Shown here: piece by piece, positions 56,560-64,000 of the stretch
How positions within the stretch are numbered: position 1 is the first letter of the stretch
Layout: every line of letters starts with the position of its first letter
Assembly (NCBI RefSeq): GCF_015278255.1
Contig: NZ_JADIJC010000001.1
Span: 620,001-684,000, forward strand
Direction of reading: 5' to 3'
DNA length: 64,000 nucleotides
Source: Microbacterium hibisci
Lineage (GTDB): Bacteria; Actinomycetota; Actinomycetes; Actinomycetales; Microbacteriaceae
Notes under the pieces: generated by a model
Told to the model about the DNA's origin: nothing
What the model saw: the letters and a program-made list of their open reading frames with translations, nothing else
Databases searched by the model: none
Translations under genes and position numbers: made by a program

Positions 56560-56954
56560 CCCTCGTCGATCCGCAGACGGAGGAGTACACCGCTCCCGAC
56601 GGCTGGGTGCGCGTGTGCGCCCTCGACGACCTGGAGGTCGAGCGCGGCAGGGCGGCGCTCCTCGGCGGCACCCAGATCGCCCTGTTCCTGCTGCACGGCC
56701 CCGACGGCACGGCCGGGCGCGTGCACGCGGTCTCGAATCTCGATCCGTACAGCCACGCGCACGTCATCTCGCGCGGCATCGTGGGCACTCGTCAGGACGT
56801 CCCGACGGTCGCCTCGCCGATGTACAAGCAGGTGTTCGACCTCCGCACCGGTGTCTGCCTCGACACGCAGGGCAAGGAGCCGATGAGCCTGCACGTGTGG
56901 CCGGTCGCGGTCGACGGCGGCCACGTGCTGGTCCGGTGGGACGGCGATCGATGA
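56556..56954 (+). CDS. nirD: Nitrite reductase, small subunit
   Basis: A 132-aa Rieske-fold subunit that pairs with NirB. It has the NirD pattern (VCALDDLEVERGRAALLGGTQIALF; SPMYKQVFDLRTGVCLD) but none of the Cys/His cluster ligands of true Rieske proteins, as usual for NirD. Its ATG overlaps the nirB stop by 4 nt and its stop overlaps cobA by 4 nt, so stoichiometric coupled expression is likely. Confidence 0.94.
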   Translation: MTLVDPQTEEYTAPDGWVRVCALDDLEVERGRAALLGGTQIALFLLHGPDGTAGRVHAVSNLDPYSHAHVISRGIVGTRQDVPTVASPMYKQVFDLRTGVCLDTQGKEPMSLHVWPVAVDGGHVLVRWDGDR

Positions 56955-57724
56955 GCGGGCGTGCACGGGACGCGATCGGCCGCGTCGACCTCGTCGGCGG
57001 CGGCCCGGGCCCGATCGACCTGCTCACGCTGCGCGCGTGGCGCCTGCTGATGCGCGCCGAGGTGGTGGTGATGGACCGCCTGGGTCCCACCGACATCCGC
57101 GACCATCTCGGTCCCGATGTCGAGATCATCGACGTGGGCAAGCACCCCGGACACCACCCCGTGCCGCAGGAGGAGATCAACGAGCTGCTCGTCTCGCGCG
57201 CACGGCAGGGCAAGCGCGTCGTGCGCCTCAAGGGCGGCGACCCCTTCGTCTTCGGCCGGGGTGGCGAGGAGGTCGCCGCGTGCCTGGCGTCCGGCGTCCC
57301 GGTCGACGTCGTGCCGGGCATCTCGAGCGCCGTCGCCGTCCCGCAGGCGGCCGGCATCCCGATCACCCATCGCGGCGTCGCGGGGTCGGTGCACATCGTC
57401 AACGGACCGTCCGAGGTGACCGAGGCCACGCTCGCGGCGCTCCGCGACGACAGCGTGACGACAGTGATCCTGATGGGCGTCGGCGCGCTCCCCCGCATCG
57501 TCGCCGACGCGCTGCAGGCGGGAGTGCCGCTCGACCGCCCCGTGGCGATCGTCGAGCGCGGCCACCATCGCGATCAGCGCACGACGCACAGCACGCTGGG
57601 TACGGTGGTGTTGGATGCCGGTGTCGCCGGCGTGCGCAACCCCGCGGTCATCGTGGTCGGCGAGGTCGCCCGCGCGGGGCTGCTGCTTCCCGAACACCAG
57701 CTGGCAGGTGACATCGTCCGTTGA
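56951..57724 (+). CDS. cobA: Uroporphyrinogen-III C-methyltransferase
   Basis: A 257-aa SUMT that makes precorrin-2, the precursor of siroheme. Signature segments are VDLVGGGPGPIDLLTLRA, VVRLKGGDPFVFGRGGEE and VVPGISSAVAVPQAAGIPITHRG. It lacks the CysG-type N-terminal dehydrogenase/ferrochelatase part, so another enzyme must finish siroheme. Sited right behind nirBD with a 4-nt overlap, its job is to supply the NirB cofactor. Confidence 0.95.
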   Translation: MSGRARDAIGRVDLVGGGPGPIDLLTLRAWRLLMRAEVVVMDRLGPTDIRDHLGPDVEIIDVGKHPGHHPVPQEEINELLVSRARQGKRVVRLKGGDPFVFGRGGEEVAACLASGVPVDVVPGISSAVAVPQAAGIPITHRGVAGSVHIVNGPSEVTEATLAALRDDSVTTVILMGVGALPRIVADALQAGVPLDRPVAIVERGHHRDQRTTHSTLGTVVLDAGVAGVRNPAVIVVGEVARAGLLLPEHQLAGDIVR

Positions 57725-58857
57725 GCTCCACCACCCGTCCCACCCTCTCGGCCGCGCTCGAGGGCTGCACGATCGTCATCGCCGTCGACCGGCGCTCGTC
57801 GGAGCTGGCCGCTGCGCTGGAGCGGCACGGCGCCCAGGTGCGCCACGCCCCGGCGCTCACGATCGTGCCGCACATCGACGACGACGCCCTGATCGCCGCG
57901 ACCCGCGAACTCATCACCGAGGCGCCGGATGTCGTCGTCGCGACGACGGGCGTCGGCTTCCGCGGGTGGATGGAGGCCGCCGACGAGGCGGGGCTGCTCG
58001 ATGATCTCCACGCCGCGCTCAGCCGGGCGCAGATCGTCGCGAGAGGACCGAAGGCCCGAGGCGCGATCCAGCAGGCGGGACTCACCGCCGACTGGGTGGC
58101 AGAGTCCGAGACGTCGGCGGAGCTCGGCGAGTACCTGCTGGCCGAGGGCGTCGCCGGTCGTCGCGTGGCGGTGCAGCACCACGGCTCCGGTGCCGACGGA
58201 CTGGATGAGCTGTTCGCGCAGGCCGGCGCCGAGGTGGTGAGCCTCACGGTGTACCGCTGGGGTCCTCCGCCCGACCCGGCCGCGGTGTCGCGCTCGGTCG
58301 TCGCCGCCGCCCAAGGGGAGGTGGACGCGGTGCTGTTCACGTCGGCTCCCGGAGCGGCCGAGTGGATCACCGCCGCCCGTCAGGAGGGCGCGCTCGAGGC
58401 GATCGTCGACCGCGAGTCCGAAGGGCGGCTGCTGATGGCCGCCGTCGGGCCCATCACCGCCGGGCCGCTGCAGGATGCCGGCCTCCAGCCCCTGATCGCC
58501 GAGCGCGGCCGACTCGGCTCGCTGGTGCGGGCTGTCGTGACCCACTTCGGCGGCGGCGGCGCCGCGTCGCTCCCCACTTCGGCGGGCCGCCTCGAGCTGC
58601 GCAGCACCGGGATCGTGCTGGACGGGCGGCACATCGCGCTCTCTCGCAGCGCCACCGACATCGTCGCTGCGCTGTTCGACGCACAGGGCGGCGTCGTCTC
58701 GCGCCCGCGCCTGCAGGCGGCGCTCCCCCGCTCCGGTGAGAACACGCACGCTGTCGAGATGGCGGTCGCCCGCCTGCGCGAGTCGCTCGGCGTTCCCGAC
58801 CTCGTGAAGACCGTCGTCAAGCGCGGCTACCGGCTCAACGTCATCGAACCCGCCTGA
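57721..58857 (+). CDS. Uroporphyrinogen-III synthase-like protein fused to an OmpR-type winged helix
   Basis: A 378-aa protein in two parts. Residues ~1-270 have the HemD two-lobed fold pattern (VDRRSSELAAALERHGAQVRHAPALTIVPH; FTSAPGAAEW). Residues ~285-375 are a trans_reg_C winged helix (LSRSATDIVAALFDAQGGVVSRPRLQ, then VEMAVARLRESLGV and TVVKRGYRLN). The start is TTG at 57721, overlapping the cobA stop (TTGA). Similar fusions sit near narK/nir genes in mycobacteria. It may both sense a tetrapyrrole and regulate nitrite reduction, or only act as a regulator; not settled by sequence. Confidence 0.85.
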   Translation: MSSTTRPTLSAALEGCTIVIAVDRRSSELAAALERHGAQVRHAPALTIVPHIDDDALIAATRELITEAPDVVVATTGVGFRGWMEAADEAGLLDDLHAALSRAQIVARGPKARGAIQQAGLTADWVAESETSAELGEYLLAEGVAGRRVAVQHHGSGADGLDELFAQAGAEVVSLTVYRWGPPPDPAAVSRSVVAAAQGEVDAVLFTSAPGAAEWITAARQEGALEAIVDRESEGRLLMAAVGPITAGPLQDAGLQPLIAERGRLGSLVRAVVTHFGGGGAASLPTSAGRLELRSTGIVLDGRHIALSRSATDIVAALFDAQGGVVSRPRLQAALPRSGENTHAVEMAVARLRESLGVPDLVKTVVKRGYRLNVIEPA

Positions 58858-58886
58858 GACGTCCGGGCCCGACACAGCAGGCGTCC

Positions 58887-58907
58887 GCGCCCGCCTTGGC
58901 CGGGCGC
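58887..58907. terminator. Weak hairpin between hemD-wHTH and trmD
   Basis: GCGCCCG (58887-58893) / CGGGCGC (58901-58907) with a 7-nt loop. It sits in the 72-bp convergent gap and may end either gene; short stem, no T tract. Confidence 0.35.
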
Positions 58908-58929
58908 CCGCGGCCCGCCGCCGCCCGTG

Positions 58930-59643
58930 TCAGACCGCCGGGTCAGCGCCCGCCACGGCGTCGTCGGTCGGCAGCAGGTCGGGCCGGTGCGCACGCGTGC
59001 GCTCCAGGCTCTGCTCGCGCCGCCACGCGGCGATCGCACCGTGGTTGCCGCTGAGCAGCACCGGCGGCACCTCGTGCCCGCGCCACTCGGCGGGCTTGGT
59101 GTAGCTGGGGTACTCCAGCAATCCGAGCTCGTGCGACTCCTCGACGAGGCTCTCGGGGTTCCCGACGACGCCGGGGATCAGGCGCGACACCGCCTCGATC
59201 ACCGCCATCGCAGCGACCTCGCCGCCGTTGAGCACGTAGTCCCCGAGGCTGACGAGGCGCACCCGGCCGCGCTCCGCGTAGTGGTCGACGACGCGCTGGT
59301 CGATGCCCTCGTAGCGCCCGCAGGCGAACACCAGGTGCTTCTCCTGCGCCAGCTCGCGTGCCATCGGCTGCGAGAACAGCTCCCCCGCCGGCGACGGCAC
59401 GAGCAGCACCGCCTCGTCGGTCAGCACCTCGTCGAGCGCCTCGCCCCACGGCTCGGGCTTCATCACCATGCCGGCGCCGCCGCCGTACGGGGTGTCGTCG
59501 ACGGTCCGGTGGCGGTCGTGGGTCCAGTCGCGCAGATCGTGGACGTGCATGTCGAGGATGCCGCGATCCCGGGCCTTGCCGATCAGCGAGACAGCGAGCA
59601 CGTCGAAGAACGTCGGGAAGATCGTGACGATGTCGACGCGCAT
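58930..59643 (-). CDS. trmD: tRNA (guanine-N1)-methyltransferase TrmD
   Basis: A 237-aa SPOUT enzyme that makes m1G37. The knot region is complete: [20 protein letters not shown], then [21 protein letters not shown], with the [12 protein letters not shown] loop before it. The ATG at 59643 is preceded by TAATCT at 7 nt, so trmD has its own leaderless promoter. In most bacteria trmD sits in rpsP-rimM-trmD-rplS; here rplS is 13 kb away and the nitrogen genes flank it. Confidence 0.97.
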   Translation of the reverse strand: MRVDIVTIFPTFFDVLAVSLIGKARDRGILDMHVHDLRDWTHDRHRTVDDTPYGGGAGMVMKPEPWGEALDEVLTDEAVLLVPSPAGELFSQPMARELAQEKHLVFACGRYEGIDQRVVDHYAERGRVRLVSLGDYVLNGGEVAAMAVIEAVSRLIPGVVGNPESLVEESHELGLLEYPSYTKPAEWRGHEVPPVLLSGNHGAIAAWRREQSLERTRAHRPDLLPTDDAVAGADPAV

Positions 59644-59650
59644 GCCTTCG

Positions 59651-59656
59651 AGATTA
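59651..59656 (-). promoter_or_regulatory. -10 element of trmD (leaderless)
   Basis: Minus-strand TAATCT followed by 7 nt and the ATG at 59643, supporting independent transcription. Confidence 0.6.
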
Positions 59657-59754
59657 CCGTCCTGGGTTCTGCCGCCCCGCCGAGCGTGTTTCCGACGTGT
59701 GACGGGGCACCCACCTCTCGGACGCGCGAGCGGTGAGGCAGAAGTGACGGAGAA

Positions 59755-59798
59755 GTAACCGCCCGGGCAGACGGGCCGAAACACCCGCTTCCTAGCGT
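59755..59798 (+). promoter_or_regulatory. narK promoter: GTAACC-N17-GAAACACC-N7-TAGCGT
   Basis: GTAACC (59755-59760), GAAACACC (59778-59785) and TAGCGT (59793-59798) match the nirB promoter (53822-53865) base for base and in spacing. An extra GTGAC lies at 59744-59748, 11 bp before GTAAC. Together these suggest one regulator for both genes. Confidence 0.6.
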
Positions 59799-59842
59799 GG
59801 GAGACACACTCACCCCCAGTGTCTGCATATCAGGGAGGCGCC

Positions 59843-61276
59843 ATGACAACGACCGATACGCCGTCGATGACGGATACCGCTGCTCCGCCCCGCTCCATCT
59901 CGCCGGCCGACGCGCCGGTCACCCTCGTCCACCGTCCCGGCCGCTGGATCGACGGCTGGAACGCCGAGAACCCGATCTTCTGGCAGGCCCAGGGCCGCGC
60001 GATCGCCCGCCGCAACCTCGGCTGGTCGATCTTCGCGGAGTTCCTCGGCTTCATCATCTGGCAGCTGTGGAGCATCGTCGTCGTGATGCTGCCCGCAGCC
60101 GGCTTCACGTTGTCGAGCTCGGAGCTCTTCTGGCTGATCTCGGTACCGAGCCTGGTCGGCGCGACTCTGCGCTTCCCCTACACCTTCATGGTCGCGATCT
60201 TCGGCGGCCGCAATTGGACCATCGTGTCCGCCGCGCTCCTCCTCATTCCGGCGACCCTGCTCGGATTCGTCGTGGCGAACCCCGAAACACCGTTCGCCGT
60301 CCTGCTCCTGGTCGCGGCCCTCGGCGGCGTCGGCGGCGGCAACTTCGCGAGCTCGATGGCCAACATCACCTACTTCTTCCCGCAGAAGGAGAAGGGCTGG
60401 GCGCTCGGCCTCAATGCGGCCGGCGGCAACCTCGGCACGTCGGTCGCGCAGTTCGCCGTCCCGATCGTCGTCACGATCGGCGCCGGTGCGACGCTCAACA
60501 TCTCCCTCGCGGGCTGGATGTGGATCCCGCTGATCCTGGTGGCGATGTGGGGCGCATGGCGGTACATGGACAATCTGTCGTCCGCGAAGGCGGACTTCGC
60601 AGGGGCCGCGGCGGCACTGCGCGAGCCGCACCTGTGGATCATGGCCCTCCTCTACATCGGCACCTTCGGGTCATTCATCGGCTTCGCCAGCGTCTTCCCG
60701 AAGCTCATCGCCGACCAGTTCCCGGACTTCTCGACGTTCCAGATCGGCTCGACGTCGCTCACGCTGGCCTTCCTCGGCGCCCTCGTCGGATCGCTCGCCC
60801 GTCCGTACGGCGGCCGCCTGGCCGACCGCTTCGGCGGCGCACGCGTGACCGTCGGTGCCTTCTCCGTCATGGCGCTCGGTGCGCTGGCGCTCGTCTGGAC
60901 GCTCCCGCTGCGCAACTTCTTCGTGTTCCTGGCCTGCTTCCTGGTGCTGTTCGCGGCGACCGGCATGGGCAACGGATCGACATACCGGATGATCCCGAGC
61001 ATCTTCGCCGCGCGGTCGCAGGCCAAGGGATACGAGCCCGGCTCGCCCGAGGCGACGAAGATGCTGCGCAAGTCGGCGGCCGCCCTTGGCCTCATCTCCG
61101 CGATCGGCGCGTACGGCGGATTCCTGGTGCCGCAGGTGCTCAACGCCTCGCAGCTCGCCACCGGCGGCTACCAGGCCGCGTTCTACGGCTTCGTCGCCGC
61201 ATACGCCAGCCTGCTGCTCCTCACGGTGGTCGTCTACGTCATCCCGCGGACCTCGCTCGCGAAGCAGCGCATCTGA
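59843..61276 (+). CDS. narK: Nitrate/nitrite transporter (MFS, NarK family)
   Basis: A 477-aa protein with twelve predicted membrane helices. The NNP-family motifs are present: LGGVGGGNFASSMANITYFFPQKEKGWALGLNAAGGNLG (nitrate signature) and a second, weaker copy, LFAATGMGNGSTYRMIPSIF. A conserved Arg lies in GATLRFPYTFMVA, which in NarK contacts nitrate. An N-terminal ~50-residue cytoplasmic tail is rich in Asp and Thr. AGGGAGG precedes the ATG. It supplies nitrate to the neighbouring reductase. Confidence 0.95.
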   Translation: MTTTDTPSMTDTAAPPRSISPADAPVTLVHRPGRWIDGWNAENPIFWQAQGRAIARRNLGWSIFAEFLGFIIWQLWSIVVVMLPAAGFTLSSSELFWLISVPSLVGATLRFPYTFMVAIFGGRNWTIVSAALLLIPATLLGFVVANPETPFAVLLLVAALGGVGGGNFASSMANITYFFPQKEKGWALGLNAAGGNLGTSVAQFAVPIVVTIGAGATLNISLAGWMWIPLILVAMWGAWRYMDNLSSAKADFAGAAAALREPHLWIMALLYIGTFGSFIGFASVFPKLIADQFPDFSTFQIGSTSLTLAFLGALVGSLARPYGGRLADRFGGARVTVGAFSVMALGALALVWTLPLRNFFVFLACFLVLFAATGMGNGSTYRMIPSIFAARSQAKGYEPGSPEATKMLRKSAAALGLISAIGAYGGFLVPQVLNASQLATGGYQAAFYGFVAAYASLLLLTVVVYVIPRTSLAKQRI

Positions 61277-61291
61277 CCCTGCCCACACCGC

Positions 61292-61330
61292 GGATGAGCG
61301 GATGCCTCGACCCGAGGCATCCGCTCATCC
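61292..61330 (+). terminator. Terminator of narK
   Basis: A perfect 18-bp stem, GGATGAGCGGATGCCTCG (61292-61309) / complement (61313-61330), with a 3-nt loop, followed by TTTG. It begins 15 nt after the narK stop codon. Confidence 0.88.
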
Positions 61331-61362
61331 TTTGCGTCCGCGTGGGATGGGCCCACCCGGTC

Positions 61363-61426
61363 CCGTTTCGAATCGCTCACTTTGCAGCGAACCGGTGCCC
61401 GAAACGGCAAAGTGAGCGATGCGAAA
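61363..61426. repeat. Nested inverted-repeat element between narK and the nitrate reductase gene
   Basis: A 20-nt arm (61366-61385) pairs with 61407-61426 with one mismatch; the core TCGCTCACTTTGC / GCAAAGTGAGCGA is perfect. A second, overlapping inverted repeat, CCGTTTCG (61363-61370) / CGAAACGG (61400-61407), competes for the same sequence. It is more complex than a terminator and resembles a REP or small MITE-like element. Function unknown. Confidence 0.75.
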
Positions 61427-61454
61427 GCGGTGCGCGGGCGGTCGAGCCCCGACG

Positions 61455-64000
61455 TCAGTAGACGTCGCGGGCGTAGCGCTCGTCGGCGGCCATGCCACGG
61501 ATGTACTCGGCGGCGGCTTCTTCGGAGAGCTTGCCGTGCTGCTGCGCGATCGCGACCAGCGTCGCGTCGACGTCCTTGGCCATGCGCAGGGCGTCGCCGC
61601 ACACGTACACGTGAGCCCCCTCCTCGAGCCACCGCCACAGCTGCGCGCCGTGCTCGACCATGCGGTCCTGCACGTAGATCTTCTGCCGCTGGTCGCGTGA
61701 GAAGGCGACGTCGAGGCGCGTCAGGAATCCGTCTTCGTGCATCTCGGCGAGCTCGTCGCGGTAGTAGAAGTCGCTCGCCGCGTGCTGCTCGCCGAAGAAC
61801 AGCCAGTTGCGGCCGGTGTGGCCGTCGGCGCGACGGTCGTGCAGGAAGCTGCGGAACGGTGCCACGCCCGTGCCCGGACCGATCATGATCATCGGCCTGT
61901 CACCGATCGACGGCGGACGGAAGGCCGGCGACCGCTGCAGGTAGACAGGCGCCACGAGCGCGTCGCTGTCGGCGAGGAAGGTCGAGCAGACGCCACCGCG
62001 CGCACGGCCGGTCTCGGTCTCGAAGCGCACCACCGAGACCGTCAGCTCGACGGTGTCGGGGTCGGTCTTCGGGCTCGACGAGATCGAGTACTGGCGGGGC
62101 TGCAGGCGCTTGAGCACGCCGGCCCAGTCCGCTGCCGTCGCCCCCACCGGAAAGTCGCGGACCAGGTCGACGGCCTGCTGGCTCCACAGGAACTGCTCCA
62201 GCCGACCCTTGTTCTCGCGCCGCAGCAGTGCGGCGAGCATGCTGTCGCCGCTGCGCTCGGCGATGAAGCGCACCAGGTCGACCGGCGTCTTCGTGATGTC
62301 GAGCCGCGTGCGCAGCGCGTCGGCGAAGGTGCGCTCCTCGCCGTCGAGCTCGACGATCGCGTGCGGTGCGATGCCGGTGGCATCGAGCCACTCGGCGACG
62401 ACGGCGGGCGAGTTCGCGCACACCACGCCGAGCGAGTCGCCCGCCTCGTAGGTGGCGCCCGACGCGGACAGGTCGAACGCGAAGCGCCGCACCTCCTTCT
62501 GCGAGCCGGGTCCGCTCAGCAGCTCGTTGCGCACGAGCGGGGCGTGCACCGGGTTGCCGCGTGTGAAGAGGCGTCGGGCGGGCGCTGCGGGTGCGGAGAC
62601 GGATGCCGCGACCGCCGCACCCTCGGCCGTCAGCGTCTCGAGGATCTGGGTGAGCCACGCCTCGCGAGGTTCGTCGGCGTCGGGTTCGAGGTCTAGGCGC
62701 TCCAGCAGCGCCGTGGCGCCCAGTTCGCCCAGCCGCGCGTCCAGACGCCGTCCGTGGCCGCAGAAGTCGTCGTAGTTGGAGTCCCCGAGCGCCAGGACGG
62801 CGTAGCGGAGCCCCGACAGCTCGGGTGCGCCGTCGGCGTTCAGCTCGTGCCAGAGCGCGGCGGCATTGTCGGGTGGGCCTCCGTCGCCGAAGGTGGAGGT
62901 CACGACGAGCAGCCGCCGCACGTCGGTGAGATCCGTGGCCCGGAGTTCAGCCATGCTCCGCGCCCGCGCGGGGATGCCGCGTGCGGCGAGGGCCGCAGTC
63001 GCCGACGCGGCGAACTCTTCGGCGTTCCCGGTCTGCGATCCCCACAGCACCACGACCTCGTCCGCCGCGTCCGTGGGAGCCTGCGTGACGACGGCCCGCG
63101 AGAACGCGCCCGCGAGCACACCGTCGAACCAGGCGCGGGCCAGGGCCCCGAGCGGCGCCTCCGCCGGCAGCACGGGCACCTCGCCCGGCGCGAGCGACAC
63201 CGACCGGACCGTCGAGAGGAACCCGGCGAGATAGGCGCCTTCGCGATCACTGAGCGCCGGCGGGGTGAGGTCGACGCCCGCACCCGCGAGCGCGGCGTCC
63301 GCGGACGCCGAGGGTGACTCCGCTGCTCCGGGGCCCGGGCCCACCCGCCGGAGCGAGACGGCGGCGAACTTGAACTCCGGCTGCGACGAGAGCGGGTCGA
63401 CGGCGTCGCTCGTCACGGCGTTGACGGTGACGTACTCGCCGTGCTCGTCGTTCCAGTGGAAGGGCGCGAAGAGACCGCCGCGCTGCACCCGGTCGGTGAC
63501 GACGGCCGGCACCACGAAGCGCCCGCGACGGGAGGCGACCTCGACCTGGTCGCCGTCGGCGATGCCGTGGCTCTGCGCGTCGTCCGGGTGCACCTCGACG
63601 AACGGGCCGGGGTGCAGCTTCGCGAGCTTGGCCACGCGGCCGGTCTTGGTCAAGGTGTGCCAGTGATGCGGCAGGCGGCCGGTGTTGAGCACCCACGGGT
63701 AGTCGTCGTCGGGCAGCTCGGCCGGCGCGAGGTGCGGCCGCGCCAGGAACTGCGCGCGCCGCGACGGCGTCGCGAACGCCAGCCGGGGAACCGTGCCGTC
63801 GTCCTCGACGTGGAGCGACTGGCTCACGCCGTCGTTGAGATAGCGGATCGGATGCCGCGTCTCGGCGTCGTCCGGCGGCGCGGGCCACTGCACGGGCGTC
63901 TCTCGCAGCCGCTCGTAGGTGACGCCGCGCAGGTCCCACCCGGTCTGGGGGTTCCAGAACCGGCGGATCTCGTCGAACACCTCGTCGCTCGAGGTGAAGT
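61455..64000 (-). CDS. Assimilatory nitrate reductase / CysJ-type flavoprotein fusion, C-terminal part
   Basis: The frame is open to the window edge; the N-terminus lies outside. Visible parts in order: the MopB C-terminal molybdopterin-binding domain (~63330-64000; [31 protein letters not shown]); a CysJ-like linker helix region ([12 protein letters not shown]); flavodoxin (~62640-63060; [40 protein letters not shown]); FAD domain ([19 protein letters not shown]); and NADP domain ([28 protein letters not shown]). Such a fusion lets NADPH reduce nitrate without a separate reductase. It probably makes nitrite for NirBD. Confidence 0.92.
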   Translation of the reverse strand, partial: FTSSDEVFDEIRRFWNPQTGWDLRGVTYERLRETPVQWPAPPDDAETRHPIRYLNDGVSQSLHVEDDGTVPRLAFATPSRRAQFLARPHLAPAELPDDDYPWVLNTGRLPHHWHTLTKTGRVAKLAKLHPGPFVEVHPDDAQSHGIADGDQVEVASRRGRFVVPAVVTDRVQRGGLFAPFHWNDEHGEYVTVNAVTSDAVDPLSSQPEFKFAAVSLRRVGPGPGAAESPSASADAALAGAGVDLTPPALSDREGAYLAGFLSTVRSVSLAPGEVPVLPAEAPLGALARAWFDGVLAGAFSRAVVTQAPTDAADEVVVLWGSQTGNAEEFAASATAALAARGIPARARSMAELRATDLTDVRRLLVVTSTFGDGGPPDNAAALWHELNADGAPELSGLRYAVLALGDSNYDDFCGHGRRLDARLGELGATALLERLDLEPDADEPREAWLTQILETLTAEGAAVAASVSAPAAPARRLFTRGNPVHAPLVRNELLSGPGSQKEVRRFAFDLSASGATYEAGDSLGVVCANSPAVVAEWLDATGIAPHAIVELDGEERTFADALRTRLDITKTPVDLVRFIAERSGDSMLAALLRRENKGRLEQFLWSQQAVDLVRDFPVGATAADWAGVLKRLQPRQYSISSSPKTDPDTVELTVSVVRFETETGRARGGVCSTFLADSDALVAPVYLQRSPAFRPPSIGDRPMIMIGPGTGVAPFRSFLHDRRADGHTGRNWLFFGEQHAASDFYYRDELAEMHEDGFLTRLDVAFSRDQRQKIYVQDRMVEHGAQLWRWLEEGAHVYVCGDALRMAKDVDATLVAIAQQHGKLSEEAAAEYIRGMAADERYARDVY

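Overview
The window looks like a chromosomal segment of a high-GC actinobacterium of the family Microbacteriaceae, most likely Microbacterium or a close relative. The case rests on the GC-rich codon use, on protein sequences that read as typical of that family, and on an actinobacterial gene order: rpsB-tsf / M23 peptidase / xerC-dprA-comM-yraN-DUF2469-rnhB-lepB-rplS. From memory, the same order surrounds rpsB to rplS in Mycobacterium tuberculosis. I see no insertion sequences, prophage genes, rRNA or CRISPR arrays. Two tRNA genes are present.

Layout. 1-9.2 kb: a thioesterase fragment, ettA, a lipoprotein, ssb, a divergent MocR-type regulator / YczE-like membrane protein pair, tRNA-Arg(TCT), orn, tRNA-His(GTG), then metallopeptidase-clpS-DUF2017. 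9.2-20.9 kb: dinB, gatCAB, an acyl-CoA ligase, a YciI-like protein, ligA, mnmA and a cysteine desulfurase that probably supplies sulfur to MnmA. 21.0-27.4 kb: a glycogen/maltosyl-phosphate block, glgX-glgE-glgB. 27.5-33.3 kb: a thioredoxin/TPR protein, a bipartite membrane protein, an AI-2E family exporter, a hydrolase, a zinc-ribbon protein and a muralytic-type exported protein. 33.3-38.2 kb: the translation/lipid block rpsB-tsf-pyrH-frr-cdsA-DivIVA. 38.5-46.5 kb: the conserved xerC to rplS block. 46.6-53.7 kb: map, then a trehalose operon treX(glgX)-treY-treZ. 53.9-64 kb: a nitrate assimilation region with nirB-nirD-cobA-hemD(wHTH), an isolated trmD, narK, and the 3' part of a nitrate reductase fused to a CysJ-like diflavin reductase.

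How the genes work together. NarK imports nitrate. The fused reductase takes nitrate to nitrite using NADPH electrons, and NirBD takes nitrite to ammonium. CobA, and probably the HemD-like protein, supply the siroheme that NirB needs. nirB and narK share a promoter layout (GTAACC-N17-GAAACACC-N7-TAGCGT) that I consider the best new regulatory lead here. The two alpha-glucan blocks together can make, branch and debranch glycogen, extend it from maltose-1-phosphate, and convert it to trehalose.

Expression. Many genes lack a Shine-Dalgarno sequence and instead have a TANNNT hexamer 6-7 nt before an ATG or GTG. This indicates leaderless transcription, and it decided several start codons. Within operons, 4-nt ATGA/GTGA/TTGA overlaps are common. 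Other structures without an assigned role are a nested inverted repeat at 61363-61426, a hairpin in the rpsB leader, a hairpin upstream of ssb, and a degenerate ~31-bp tandem repeat between xerC and dprA.
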